64,000 bases of DNA from the NCBI GenBank assembly GCA_012103505.1, contig WLWP01000002.1, forward strand, positions 1-64,000. Reading direction: 5' to 3'. The DNA is from Pseudomonadales bacterium (GTDB lineage Bacteria; Pseudomonadota; Gammaproteobacteria; Pseudomonadales; Azotimanducaceae). How positions within the stretch are numbered: position 1 is the first letter of the stretch; each line of letters begins with the position of its first letter. The notes under the pieces are model-generated. The model saw nothing but the letters and a program-made list of their open reading frames with translations. It was not told the DNA's origin and ran no database searches. The position numbers were made by a program, and so were the translations under genes. Of this stretch, positions 49,770-58,883 are shown in pieces.

Positions 49770-50387
49770 ATGATTCAGCTATACGGACTAAAAATGAGTA
49801 ACTACTACAGTCTTGTAAAAGCCCTGCTGATCGAAAAAGGCGTCGATTTCGAAGAAGTTAAAGCACCACCAACACAAGAGGAAGACAACCTCTCACGTTC
49901 ACCAATGGGCAAGATGCCTTCCATCGGCGTGGATGGCAACTACATGTCCGAATCGCTCGCAATCGCGGCATACCTTGACCGAGTTCAGCCAGAACCAGCC
50001 CTGCTACCGAGCGATCCTTTCGCGGCCGGTAAAGTCATTGAGCTCGTCTGTCATATGAAGCTAGATGTCGAACTGGTTGCTCGACGCTGTCTGCCTGAGG
50101 CATTTTTTGGCCAAACCGTCAGCGATGAAACCAAGAGTTCGACCCAGAAGGATCTCGCAAAAGGCATGGCGGCGCTTGATCGCATCTACGTGGGCGCACC
50201 CTATGCCGCTGGTGCAGACCTGACCCTCGCGGACTTCTACACCTACTTTAGCTTTGGCTTGGCCGGTGGCATCGCACAGAAAATGTTCGACACTGACCTG
50301 ATTGCAGACTATCCCAAAATCCAGGGCGTTATGGCGCGCATGGCAGAGCATCCAAGCGTGCAGCGCGTTGAGGCAGAAAAAGCATGA
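49770..50387 (+). CDS. Glutathione S-transferase
   Basis: 205 residues. Thioredoxin-like N-terminal domain (1-75; QLYGLKMSNYYSLVKALLIEKGVDFEEV, then PMGKMPSIGVDGNYMSESLAIAAYLD) and an all-helical C-terminal domain. Residues near NYYS or SNYY are the usual glutathione-activating position. It would conjugate or reduce electrophilic or peroxidic substrates in the cytoplasm. The 4-base overlap with the next gene (ATGA at 50384) suggests an operon with the exported hydrolase. Unrelated in detail to the second GST at 57176-57799. Confidence 0.9.
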   Translation: MIQLYGLKMSNYYSLVKALLIEKGVDFEEVKAPPTQEEDNLSRSPMGKMPSIGVDGNYMSESLAIAAYLDRVQPEPALLPSDPFAAGKVIELVCHMKLDVELVARRCLPEAFFGQTVSDETKSSTQKDLAKGMAALDRIYVGAPYAAGADLTLADFYTYFSFGLAGGIAQKMFDTDLIADYPKIQGVMARMAEHPSVQRVEAEKA

Positions 50388-51646
50388 TAACGCTCAAGTT
50401 TGTGCGCGGCTTTTTAGCCGCGCTTCTCTTGCTGGCTTGGCTACCTGTAACCGCTAAAGAACTCCCGCGCGGCAAACCTGAGTCAGTAGGGATGTCTAGC
50501 GAGCGCCTCGCTCGGATCGCGCCCGCTATGCAGAAATACATTGATGCTGAGCTGACGCCGGGAATCATTACCGCCATTGTCCGCAAGGGGAAGCTGGTCC
50601 ATTTTGAGGTTCAGGGAGAAATGGATGTCGACGCTGCCAAAGCGATGCGTCCAGACGCGATCTTTCGCATCGCGTCTATGACTAAACCCATCGCATCAGT
50701 GGCTCTCATGATGCTGTGGGAAGAAGGTCACTTCCAACTTCGTGATCCAGTATCAAAGTTCATCCCAGCCTTTGCCGACGTACGCGTGAGTACCACCGCG
50801 GATGCCAGCGGCACAACTGGGGCGCTGGTTGAACCGAAGCGTCCTATCACTATTCGAGACATGTTGACGCACACAGCCGGACTCGCTAACAGCTACATGG
50901 GTAATACCAGAGCATACAGCGAAGCGGTTGCCGGAGCTCAGGACAATGCTGAGTTGATCGCGAACCTCGCCAAGTTGCCCTTGAATTATCATCCTGGCGA
51001 AGACTGGCAATACAGTATTGCCACCGATGTGGTAGGTCATCTTGTCGAGATCATTTCAGGAATGAGCCTTGACGAATTCCTCAAAGAAAAGGTTTTCGGA
51101 CCTTTAGATATGCCAGATACGCATTTCTACATGGACGAAGACAAGGCTGATCGACTGACGGCACAGTACACCCCAGGTGAAGCAAATAAGATCACTCTGC
51201 AGGATCCCGGATCCGCTGAAAGCCGATGGATCAGCGGTCCTAAGACCCTCTTTCGCGGCGCAGGCGGACTGGCCTCTACAGCCCGCGACTATCTTCGCTT
51301 TCAACAAATGGTCTTAAACGGCGGTGAGCTCGATGGGACGCGCCTGCTCGCACCAGCCACCGTGTCACTGATGCTAGAGAACCATACCGGCGACTTAGAC
51401 CTGTGGCTTACCGGACCTGGCATTGGTTTTGGTCTCGGTTACGGAGTCGTTGTTGATCGCGGTGAAGCGGCAACACCACTATCACAAGGCGCTGGATATT
51501 GGGGCGGTGCTTATTGCACGATCTCTTGGGTCGACCCAGAGCAGGATTTGGTAGCTGTTCTAATGACTCAAGTCCGTCCCTACCGACACATCAATGTTCG
51601 GCAGGATTTTCAAACGCTAACTTATCAGGCGATTGTGGGCGAATAG
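50384..51646 (+). CDS. Exported beta-lactamase-family serine hydrolase
   Basis: 420 residues with a signal peptide (1-24). Class C-like/CubicO fold: SxxK motif Ser98-Met-Thr-Lys101 (IASMTKP), a YSI motif (WQYSIATDVVGHLVE) in place of the strict YxN, and a late GAGYWGGAYCTISWVDPEQ block, the HxG-like strand. It is more likely an esterase or peptidase than a beta-lactamase. The gene ends with a 56-base convergent overlap into the symporter gene. Periplasmic. Confidence 0.88.
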   Translation: MITLKFVRGFLAALLLLAWLPVTAKELPRGKPESVGMSSERLARIAPAMQKYIDAELTPGIITAIVRKGKLVHFEVQGEMDVDAAKAMRPDAIFRIASMTKPIASVALMMLWEEGHFQLRDPVSKFIPAFADVRVSTTADASGTTGALVEPKRPITIRDMLTHTAGLANSYMGNTRAYSEAVAGAQDNAELIANLAKLPLNYHPGEDWQYSIATDVVGHLVEIISGMSLDEFLKEKVFGPLDMPDTHFYMDEDKADRLTAQYTPGEANKITLQDPGSAESRWISGPKTLFRGAGGLASTARDYLRFQQMVLNGGELDGTRLLAPATVSLMLENHTGDLDLWLTGPGIGFGLGYGVVVDRGEAATPLSQGAGYWGGAYCTISWVDPEQDLVAVLMTQVRPYRHINVRQDFQTLTYQAIVGE

Positions 51647-53078
51647 CTTCAGAGTTTTTCGCGATTAGGACGAAAAGCACAATCGAGACAATGAGCGCAG
51701 GGAAAACCTCATGCAGGTTTTCCCGCAATCCTGAGGCCAACCAAATAACTAAAGTCGCAACTCCGCCCGCCATAGAGGCCATAACAGCGCGAGCTGTGCC
51801 TTTGTGCCAGTGCAAACCGAGTACAACCGCAGGGAGGAAGCAAGCCGCGTAGAGACTGCCAGAGAAAATCGTGATTTCGACGATATCCCCTGGTGGATTC
51901 AAAGCCAAGAGCGCAGCAAAGACGGCGAAACCTACTACCGCAACACGCGTCCAGCGCACCTCCGACTGCAGCTCTACAAACGGAACGACCATATTCTTAA
52001 AAAGTGTCGAGGCTGCCACAAGCAGAACACTGTCGATGGACGACATTCCCGCTGCCACGATGGCCACAATCAAAAAGTCACCGGCCCACAGTGGAAACAC
52101 ATTCGGATCCGCGACAAGTGTCGGCACAATTAGATCCGTGTCGGTCACGCCATCCAAGATGAGGTGGGAATAGACTCCAACCGGGAAGATGCAGAACTGC
52201 ACTATAGTGAGACCGATAATCGCAACCCAAATCCCGCGCTTCACTTCACGGTCATCTTTCAGCGCGTAGAAGCGCGATAGTTGTCGAGGATCGACTATTA
52301 GTTTGAGTGCTCCTGACAATGAGATCCCCACCAGTACTGCAAAGGGGATACCGCCGTTGAGCTCAAACAGATGTTGTTTATCCGGCATCTCAGCAAGAGT
52401 CATAATCGCGCCAACCCCGCCAGCGGCATCGGTCACAAAATAAAAAATCATGACGGCGCCTATTACCATTAGTGCGCCTTGGAGAACATCAGTGCGCACC
52501 ACGGAGACGAAGCCGCCGACCGAGGTGTACACAACCACGATCGAGAGTGTGACCAGTATGGCCGCCTCGTATGAGATACCTAGAAATTGCTGAAAGAGAT
52601 GCCCTGATCCCTTAAAAATGGCAATCAGATAGAGCAGGCTGGCAAAGACGATCACCAAGGCCGACACAAACCGCAGCGGATGATTGGCTCGATCTTGCGC
52701 GCCCAGAAAACGAGTACCAAGAAAATCTGGTAGTGTCAACGCGTCAAAACTGGCCGCGAACGCGCGTAACTTCGGGCCAATAAAACGCCACGAAAGATAG
52801 GTGAAAACGATGAGGGACACGGCTAAGAAAAACCACGGCAAGCCATACGCATAGCCTTTGCCCGCATGACCAATGTAACTGTTGGTGGAAGCAAACGTGG
52901 CGTAGAAAGAAACGCCAATTGCGATCCCGCCCATGCTGCGGTTACCAACGTAGTAACCCGTCATGGCAGTGCTGGCTCGCCGTCCGACCCACGCGTTGAC
53001 CAACAAAACCGCGGTATATGCGGTCAGCAAAACTACTGCTAGCCAATGCTGCGAGATCCAGGTCAAGCGCGCCTCCAT
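51591..53078 (-). CDS. Sodium:solute symporter family protein
   Basis: 495 residues with about 13 TM helices of the SSS family (PF00474): STNSYIGHAGKGYAYGLPWFF, TLPDFLGTRFLG, RTDVLQGALMVIGAVMIFYF, DPRQLSRFYALKDDREVKRG, AAGMSSIDSVLLVAASTLFKN. The sodium-binding signature regions around TM5 and TM8 are recognisable. Solute cannot be told from the sequence; sequences of this type take up organic acids, amino acids or proline-like compounds. The last 56 bases overlap the convergent hydrolase gene. Confidence 0.9.
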   Translation of the reverse strand: MEARLTWISQHWLAVVLLTAYTAVLLVNAWVGRRASTAMTGYYVGNRSMGGIAIGVSFYATFASTNSYIGHAGKGYAYGLPWFFLAVSLIVFTYLSWRFIGPKLRAFAASFDALTLPDFLGTRFLGAQDRANHPLRFVSALVIVFASLLYLIAIFKGSGHLFQQFLGISYEAAILVTLSIVVVYTSVGGFVSVVRTDVLQGALMVIGAVMIFYFVTDAAGGVGAIMTLAEMPDKQHLFELNGGIPFAVLVGISLSGALKLIVDPRQLSRFYALKDDREVKRGIWVAIIGLTIVQFCIFPVGVYSHLILDGVTDTDLIVPTLVADPNVFPLWAGDFLIVAIVAAGMSSIDSVLLVAASTLFKNMVVPFVELQSEVRWTRVAVVGFAVFAALLALNPPGDIVEITIFSGSLYAACFLPAVVLGLHWHKGTARAVMASMAGGVATLVIWLASGLRENLHEVFPALIVSIVLFVLIAKNSEAIRPQSPDKLAFENPAEH

Positions 53079-53171
53079 ATTCCGTTCATAAACGCTTCAT
53101 TACTACACTAGGTGGCACACCCTGTTCTCTTTGGTATGCTCTGATACCGGCCTCAATAAAGGAGCCCAAAC

Positions 53172-53366
53172 ATGCGTTACCTAATCCAGTTCGCAGTCCC
53201 CGCCCTAATATTGTTGGGTGTTGTTTACGCAGTAACAAGACGACGCAGTGCGCCATCCAGTGAACAAGATGATACCACGGCAATCTTCCTCACCATTTTG
53301 GTCATCGGCGCAGTTGTTGCCGTGGCGTTAGTATTTATCCTTCAAGTGAACTGGCCGAGCCTATGA
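53172..53366 (+). CDS. Small two-TM membrane protein
   Basis: 64 residues with two TM helices (about 4-21, LIQFAVPALILLGVVYAV; about 39-60, FLTILVIGAVVAVALVFIL) joined by a basic then acidic loop (TRRRSAPSSEQDD). No family recognised. The ATG at 53172 has a strong AAAGGAG site, and the stop overlaps the dioxygenase start (ATGA at 53363), so it is a real gene and the first of an operon that runs to 57172. Confidence 0.75.
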   Translation: MRYLIQFAVPALILLGVVYAVTRRRSAPSSEQDDTTAIFLTILVIGAVVAVALVFILQVNWPSL

Positions 53367-54208
53367 CAATTTCCGTAACGCCAAACCCAAATGGTTTTGG
53401 CGCTGCCATCCGAGACGTGAATCTAAGCAACGGTCTGACCGCCGAGGATATCGCAGATATTCGCGGAGCCTGGCTAGACCATCAAGTCGTCTTTTTCCCA
53501 GATCAACCACTTGAGCATGATCAACTCGAAGCGTTCACAAATGCATTTGGTGACTTTGGCAACGACCCCTACGTCAAAGCCATCGATGGCTATAGCAATA
53601 TCCTCGAGGTTCGGCGTGAGCCTGATGAAGCGGTCGCACCTTTTGGCGGTTCCTGGCACTCAGATTGGTCCTTCCAAGAGACGCCACCAGCCGCAACGAT
53701 TCTGCACGCCAAAATCATCCCACCTGTCGGTGGTGACACACTCTACGCAGATGGCATTGCTGCCTATGAAAACCTTTCCGAGAGTATGCGTGGTGAGCTA
53801 GAAAACCTTCAAGCTGTTCATAGCGCGCGAAGACCTTATAGTCACGAGGGTTACAAAGCTTCAGGCGGACCAGATCGTAGTATGACGATATTACCGAACG
53901 ATGATGCTTGGGCGACGCAACTCCATCCCATTATCCGAACTCACCCTGAATCAGGGCGTAAAGCACTTTGGGTCAATCCGGTCTACACACTCAACGTGCA
54001 TGGCATGAGTGAAGTGGAATCGGCTCGTTTGCTTGATGAACTTTTCAAGCACGCATTGAGTGACGAGTTTCTCTACGCTCACAAATGGCAGAACAATATG
54101 CTCACGATGTGGGACAACCGCTCTGTACAACATTGCGCTCAAGGCGGCTACGACGGCCATCGCCGAGTCTTGCATCGAACAACTCTTGCTGGGGACCAAC
54201 CTGTCTAA
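53363..54208 (+). CDS. TauD/TfdA-family 2-oxoglutarate-dependent dioxygenase
   Basis: 281 residues with the iron facial triad: His99 and Asp101 (WHSDWSF) and the distal His in the SVQHCAQGGYDGHRRVLHR block, whose Arg binds 2-oxoglutarate. It would hydroxylate an organic acid or sulfonate-like substrate using Fe(II), 2-oxoglutarate and O2. Start ATG at 53363 overlaps the small membrane gene. The DUF3604 gene starts within its last codons, so the four genes at 53172-57172 are translationally coupled. Substrate unknown. Confidence 0.9.
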   Translation: MTISVTPNPNGFGAAIRDVNLSNGLTAEDIADIRGAWLDHQVVFFPDQPLEHDQLEAFTNAFGDFGNDPYVKAIDGYSNILEVRREPDEAVAPFGGSWHSDWSFQETPPAATILHAKIIPPVGGDTLYADGIAAYENLSESMRGELENLQAVHSARRPYSHEGYKASGGPDRSMTILPNDDAWATQLHPIIRTHPESGRKALWVNPVYTLNVHGMSEVESARLLDELFKHALSDEFLYAHKWQNNMLTMWDNRSVQHCAQGGYDGHRRVLHRTTLAGDQPV

Positions 54209-56768
54209 CTCCACCGTTGAATTTCATCATCGGCTTGGCTCAAGCTTTGGCTTAGCTCTCGCTTTTTTAACCCTTTCAGCCTCCACCTTTGCCGACTATC
54301 TCCCCGGGGATTTACGTGCACGCGTGGATCAATTGAAAGAGGTGATTTCCGCTCAACCAACCAATGACTCCAATGCCAACGCTCGCGCACGCCTGACATG
54401 GGAGTGGATAAATGCCCACGCCTTGAATGGTGGATATGTCCCCGTCAATGCAACCCAGATAACGGCAACCGTTTTAAACGGGAGTCATGGGCCGCGAATG
54501 TCTAATGCTCTAGATGCAACCATCCACGAACTTGCCTTTATTGACGAGACTCCGAACGGTCTAGGAACCCTGGTGGCAGAAACTGGACCTTTTGAAGCAG
54601 GCTCCACGGCATCAATTACCCAAACGTATACGGTTGGTGACCAAGCCATACAAACCGGTGGTGGTTTCGTTCTCGCTCGGCATTTTATGACGAATTTCGG
54701 TACCTGGCAGACTCAAGACCCGAACGCGGCAAACTTTATCGCGGTCGAGACGAGCAATCCAAAAGTTAGTTTTGTTGCAACAACGACTCCCGTTAGCGGC
54801 ATGCATGGCGGCTTCCGCGGGCAACGTGAAACGCTGACTTTTCGCGTCGCCTCCGGGACCTTAACGGCCGGAGATCAGGTAAGCCTAACGTACGGCGACA
54901 CCAAGGGTGGCAGCCCAGGCATGACAATGCCGACATTCTCCAGCGATCGAATGCCCCTCCCTGTATACGTGCAGCTATCACGAGATGGGCAACTGTTCAG
55001 CTTACCGATTCAACCCATTCGAATTGAAGGTGGTGCTCTGACCGGTGTTCACGGATTTGTCCCTTCCGTTGTTGCACCGGGAGAAACTTTCGAGGTCAGC
55101 ATACGTGCACAAGACATCTACTTTAATAGAGCCAAGGGCTCCATCCCAAATTGGCAACTAAGCTTCGACGAAGGAAAGATAGTCGAGATGCCCAGTACCG
55201 GTGCGATCACGGTGGTCAGTACAAGTCTCGTTGAGCCCGGCATCTACTTCCCGAAGATCAAAAGCTCCGATGGGGCAATCACGGGTGTTACCAATCCAAT
55301 ACTTGTCACCGCTGAAGATCGACCCAAAATCATGTGGGGAGACACACACGGCCACAGCGGCTTCGCCGAAGGCATCGGAACGCCGGAACGGTTCATGACA
55401 TGGGCGCGAGATGATGCACGTCTCGATTATGTGACCCACTCAGAACACGACATTTGGTTGGATGACTACGAGTGGGAGGTGCTGCGCGAAAATGTCATTA
55501 ACTTTACAGAGGAAGGCAAGTTCATCGCCTACCTTGGCTACGAATGGACAGTCCGCAACCAGTCTGGCGGCCACCATAATGTACTATTCCGCTCTCCACT
55601 GGATCGTGCTCGCATCCCAACTCAATTCTTTCCAACGTTGCCGAAGCTCTATGCTGGATTGCGCAACACAGCTAAGACTAAAGACGTTGTCGTGATCCCG
55701 CATGCACACCAGTCTGGTGACTTTCGAATTAGCGATCCCGAGTTAGAACCTCTCATTGAGATCATGTCACAACATGGCAACTTCGAGTGGTTTGGCCGCA
55801 TGTATATCAATCAAGGTCACCAAGTGGGGTTCACTGCCGCGTCAGACAACCACCTCAGTCAACCCGGATACAGCTCGCCAATGGGGAGCTCACTTTCCCA
55901 ACAAGGTGGATTAGGTGCAATACTTGCGCAAGAGCGCACTACAGATGGCATCTTCGATGCTATGAAAAACTTGCAGTCTTACGCCACGACCGGTGATCGC
56001 ATCATCTTAGACTTTGCAGTCAACGGTACCCCAATGGGACAGCGGGCAGAGTTCTCGGACAAAAGTACCGTCTCAGGTCGCGTCATTGGCACCGCCCCAA
56101 TTCGCACTATCACGGTCGTAAAAAATGACGGCGTGTTGATTGAAAAAAACTATTTTGACAGTCCCGACAACAAACTCAGCAAGAAAGACACTTTCGTTCT
56201 AACTTTTTCATCCGAATCCAGCCCTGATTACGTGAAAGACAATCCACGCGGTTGGCGTAATTGGGACGGTACACTCCAGGTTTCTGACGCCACGCTTGTG
56301 AGCATCACCCCTTTGGATGCGAACATGCCCTCGCAAACTGTCGCACTGAGTGAGACTGAAAATACTGCAACATTATTCACGCGAACAAGGGGTGATTCGA
56401 GTTCATTCTTGGTCGAGCTATCCGGCATAACAAAAAACACGTCTTTCAGCTTCGATTTGACTGAGACAGCGGAGACTGGCGGAGCTCCGCCAATCTACCG
56501 ACCTCATCAGCGTGTACCAGCGACTAGTTTCGTTTTGGCCCTTAAAGACCTTGTCGATGGGACAATCGAGCACACCCAGACAGTCGATGCATACGAAGAT
56601 CGCGTGCGCATAACAAGAGACCTAGAGGAAACGTTACAAGTCGTTGATTTCGAATTTGCAGACCAGAACACGAACCAGGGTGATTTCTATTTCGTCAGGG
56701 TAGTGCAGGCAAATGACGCTATTGCATGGTCAAGCCCGGTCTGGATCGGCGGTCACCCACCGCGATGA
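54186..56768 (+). CDS. Exported DUF3604 protein (PHP-like metallohydrolase)
   Basis: About 860 residues. No ATG or GTG stands close to the signal peptide, so I take a TTG at 54186 that overlaps the dioxygenase end by 23 bases; an in-frame ATG at 54060 would add 42 residues of antisense-like character. Signal FGLALAFLTLSASTFADY. The central DUF3604 domain has WGDTHGHSGFAEGIGTPERF, VTHSEHDIWLDD and AASDNHLSQPG, the His/Asp metal positions of a PHP-like fold. Flanking Ig-like segments (about 60-330; after 620) are beta-rich. Function unknown; perhaps a phosphoesterase. The stop overlaps the HIT gene start (ATGA). Confidence 0.75.
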   Translation: MLGTNLSNSTVEFHHRLGSSFGLALAFLTLSASTFADYLPGDLRARVDQLKEVISAQPTNDSNANARARLTWEWINAHALNGGYVPVNATQITATVLNGSHGPRMSNALDATIHELAFIDETPNGLGTLVAETGPFEAGSTASITQTYTVGDQAIQTGGGFVLARHFMTNFGTWQTQDPNAANFIAVETSNPKVSFVATTTPVSGMHGGFRGQRETLTFRVASGTLTAGDQVSLTYGDTKGGSPGMTMPTFSSDRMPLPVYVQLSRDGQLFSLPIQPIRIEGGALTGVHGFVPSVVAPGETFEVSIRAQDIYFNRAKGSIPNWQLSFDEGKIVEMPSTGAITVVSTSLVEPGIYFPKIKSSDGAITGVTNPILVTAEDRPKIMWGDTHGHSGFAEGIGTPERFMTWARDDARLDYVTHSEHDIWLDDYEWEVLRENVINFTEEGKFIAYLGYEWTVRNQSGGHHNVLFRSPLDRARIPTQFFPTLPKLYAGLRNTAKTKDVVVIPHAHQSGDFRISDPELEPLIEIMSQHGNFEWFGRMYINQGHQVGFTAASDNHLSQPGYSSPMGSSLSQQGGLGAILAQERTTDGIFDAMKNLQSYATTGDRIILDFAVNGTPMGQRAEFSDKSTVSGRVIGTAPIRTITVVKNDGVLIEKNYFDSPDNKLSKKDTFVLTFSSESSPDYVKDNPRGWRNWDGTLQVSDATLVSITPLDANMPSQTVALSETENTATLFTRTRGDSSSFLVELSGITKNTSFSFDLTETAETGGAPPIYRPHQRVPATSFVLALKDLVDGTIEHTQTVDAYEDRVRITRDLEETLQVVDFEFADQNTNQGDFYFVRVVQANDAIAWSSPVWIGGHPPR

Positions 56769-57172
56769 GTAAATTTGAGTTACATGAGCGCTTAACAGCC
56801 GATTGCCATTTGGTAACTGAACTGAAAGTTTCAACAGTCCTGCTCATGGACGACGCTCGCTATCCGTGGCTTGTACTGGTTCCTAGACGCCCAGGCTTAC
56901 GTGATCTACACCAAATAGATGTCTCAGAACAGCCCATCGTCTTCGCGGAGATAAGCCAAACTTCAGCGGCTCTTGAACATCTCTACGACCCACTAAAATT
57001 GAACGTCGCTGCACTTGGCAACCAAGTACCACAATTGCATATCCATGTGATTGCGCGCTTCGCAGAAGATGAAGCTTGGCCTGGACCCGTGTGGGGAATT
57101 GGTAGTGGGGAGCCCTACGACCCTGATACACTAGCACAAACAATCGCAAAGCTTCAGGCGCAGTTGAGCTAA
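56765..57172 (+). CDS. HIT-family protein
   Basis: 135 residues from the ATG at 56765 (ATGA overlap with the preceding gene). The histidine-triad region QLHIHVIARFAEDEAWPGPVWG is present, with HxHxx; KLNVAALGNQVPQ precedes it as in the DUF4931/HIT-like group. HIT proteins hydrolyse nucleotide-linked phosphates. It is the last gene of the 53172-57172 operon and is convergent with the GST gene 3 bases away. Cytoplasmic. Confidence 0.9.
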   Translation: MSKFELHERLTADCHLVTELKVSTVLLMDDARYPWLVLVPRRPGLRDLHQIDVSEQPIVFAEISQTSAALEHLYDPLKLNVAALGNQVPQLHIHVIARFAEDEAWPGPVWGIGSGEPYDPDTLAQTIAKLQAQLS

Positions 57173-57175
57173 ACG

Positions 57176-57799
57176 TTATTCCGGGGTTGGAATAGGGTTC
57201 ACGAACATCGGCACATCATAGCCCCGTTGGACAGCCGGACGCCCAGCAATCTCAAGATACCAGCGCTTCAAATTTGGAAATTCACTCCAATCGATACCTT
57301 GCCATTCATACCGAGAGATCCATGGCCAGGTCGCCATATCAGCTATCGAATACTCATCAACAAGGTATTCGTGCCCGAGCAAACGTCTATCAAGAACACC
57401 ATACAAACGCCTTGCTTCAGCGGCATAGCGCTCTTCAGCATACGGCGCCTTACCTTGGTTATAGCGCAAGAAGTGGTGTGCTTGTCCAAGCATGGGGCCT
57501 ACACCGCCCATTTGCAGCATTAACCATTCCAACGTCTCGTATCGATCAGTACCCCAGTACTTTTCACATTTCTCGGCGAGGTAGATGAGAATTGCACCCG
57601 ACTCCATCATCGCCCGACCCGTGTCGCGATCAACGATCGCCGGAATTTTATTGTTAGGAGATATTTTGAGGAATTCAGGTGCAAACTGCTCGTCTTTGCC
57701 AATATGAATTGCGTGGGCTTCGTACGGCAGGTCAAATTCTTCCAACGCTATCGAAATTTTGCGCCCATTTGGTGTGGGAAATGTGTATAGATCAATCAT
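57176..57799 (-). CDS. Glutathione S-transferase (YfcG/GstN type)
   Basis: 207 residues. Residues 1-75 are a thioredoxin-like domain (MIDLYTFPTPNGRKISIALEE, then APEFLKISPNNKIPAIVD and GAILIYLAEKCEKYWG). The N-terminal TPNGRKI block matches YfcG-type disulfide-reducing GSTs rather than the GST at 49770. C-terminal helical domain follows (GVLDRRLLGHEYLVDEYSIADMATWPWI). It would reduce disulfides of glutathione-linked compounds in the cytoplasm. The ATG at 57799 lies 55 bases from the next minus gene. Confidence 0.92.
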   Translation of the reverse strand: MIDLYTFPTPNGRKISIALEEFDLPYEAHAIHIGKDEQFAPEFLKISPNNKIPAIVDRDTGRAMMESGAILIYLAEKCEKYWGTDRYETLEWLMLQMGGVGPMLGQAHHFLRYNQGKAPYAEERYAAEARRLYGVLDRRLLGHEYLVDEYSIADMATWPWISRYEWQGIDWSEFPNLKRWYLEIAGRPAVQRGYDVPMFVNPIPTPE

Positions 57800-57854
57800 G
57801 CAATTACCGCTCGTTACCTTTCTTCGATCAAATTAGACGGTCTGCAACAAGAGC

Positions 57855-58604
57855 TCAAGGCAATCCTTTTTTATCAAATTGAATTGCAGGCCAATTCCGC
57901 CCTTCGATCAACTTCGCCAGCTTTTTCTTAGCGTTGACGACAACTGGGTGACCCACTTGTTCCAGCAGCGGCATGTCATCTGGAGAGTCGCTATAAAAAT
58001 AGGCGTTGCTCAGGTCGCCGCCTACTTCAGTACAATATCCGCGGGCGACTATCCCAGCCCCATAACAAGGTGCAACACCACCAGCAATTCTTTCGTCGAC
58101 TATTTCTAACTCTGTGCAGTAAACCTGATCAAAGCCGAATAGCTCTGCAATCGCACTCGATTGATAACTCGTTGCCGAAGTGACGAGTACGACGTGGTGA
58201 CCGCGCTTCTTATGGGACTGTACTAATTCAAAGCCATCCCGATAGATCCAGTGCTTGAGTCTTTGTTCATACGACTCTTGCGCCAAATCAATGAGATTCT
58301 GTTCAGGCATACCCTTGATGTCATCGATCGTAGCCTCAAGCATCTCCGCATAGCTGAGCTGGCCTAACCCATATTTCGAAAACATAATTGACAATTTGAT
58401 AAACCGGGGAACCGACATCCGTAGCGTAAAAATCTGTTGCCAGGCGAGTGCTGTCAGCGAGTAGCCGTCGATTAGAGTGCGATCGAGGTCAAAGAAAGCA
58501 ATAACTGGTGGTTCAAGCTCAGTAGAGGCGAAATTGACTGGGCTCGCGTCTGCACCGCTAACTAGCGCTATGGACGCAACGTGCTCATCAACCGAGATTT
58601 TCAT
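57855..58604 (-). CDS. HAD-IB family phosphatase (SerB-like)
   Basis: 249 residues. The HAD motifs are FFDLDRTLIDGYS (motif I, nucleophile Asp), VTSATSYQSSAIA (motif II, with Thr/Ser) and SDSPDDMPLLEQVGHPVVVN (motif III/IV), with YSDSPDD. A helical cap (about 55-105) suits small substrates. The ending KLAKLIEGRNWP resembles the HAD-IB family near lipid or phosphoserine phosphatases. An N-terminal extension of about 30 residues precedes the fold; the exact substrate is unknown. Cytoplasmic. Confidence 0.9.
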   Translation of the reverse strand: MKISVDEHVASIALVSGADASPVNFASTELEPPVIAFFDLDRTLIDGYSLTALAWQQIFTLRMSVPRFIKLSIMFSKYGLGQLSYAEMLEATIDDIKGMPEQNLIDLAQESYEQRLKHWIYRDGFELVQSHKKRGHHVVLVTSATSYQSSAIAELFGFDQVYCTELEIVDERIAGGVAPCYGAGIVARGYCTEVGGDLSNAYFYSDSPDDMPLLEQVGHPVVVNAKKKLAKLIEGRNWPAIQFDKKGLP

Positions 58605-58663
58605 GGCGCCTATTCTACACGATCCTCTACAGGCTCTATCATGTCAGTGCCTTCCCACCCGCC

Positions 58664-58680
58664 TGTTGTCTATGACAACA
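58664..58680. promoter_or_regulatory. 17-bp palindrome in the divergent intergenic region
   Basis: TGTTGTCTATGACAACA has perfect 7-bp arms about a TAT centre. It lies between the HAD hydrolase start (58604, minus) and the diguanylate cyclase start (58884, plus), so it could be an operator for either. The remaining 200 bases of the gap show no gene. Confidence 0.35.
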
Positions 58681-58883
58681 CCTGCCACAGCCGAGTGCAA
58701 ACAAGATGCCGGTCCCAGCCAGTAGCGTGATGGCTTTGGCGTTTCCGATGAGGCATTCCTCACAAACCAACTAGGCAAATTTGTGGCGCCAGACCAGTTC
58801 CTGCGATCCTACTGCCCAGGAACATCTGATTCATTCAGTGGGTAAGCATGCCTACTTGAATTGAAGAGACAAGGATAGGTTAC

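Noticed and set aside
50384..51646. Beta-lactamase resistance gene
   Set aside because: Only SxxK is canonical; YSI replaces YxN and the overall pattern is of the broad CubicO-type hydrolases.
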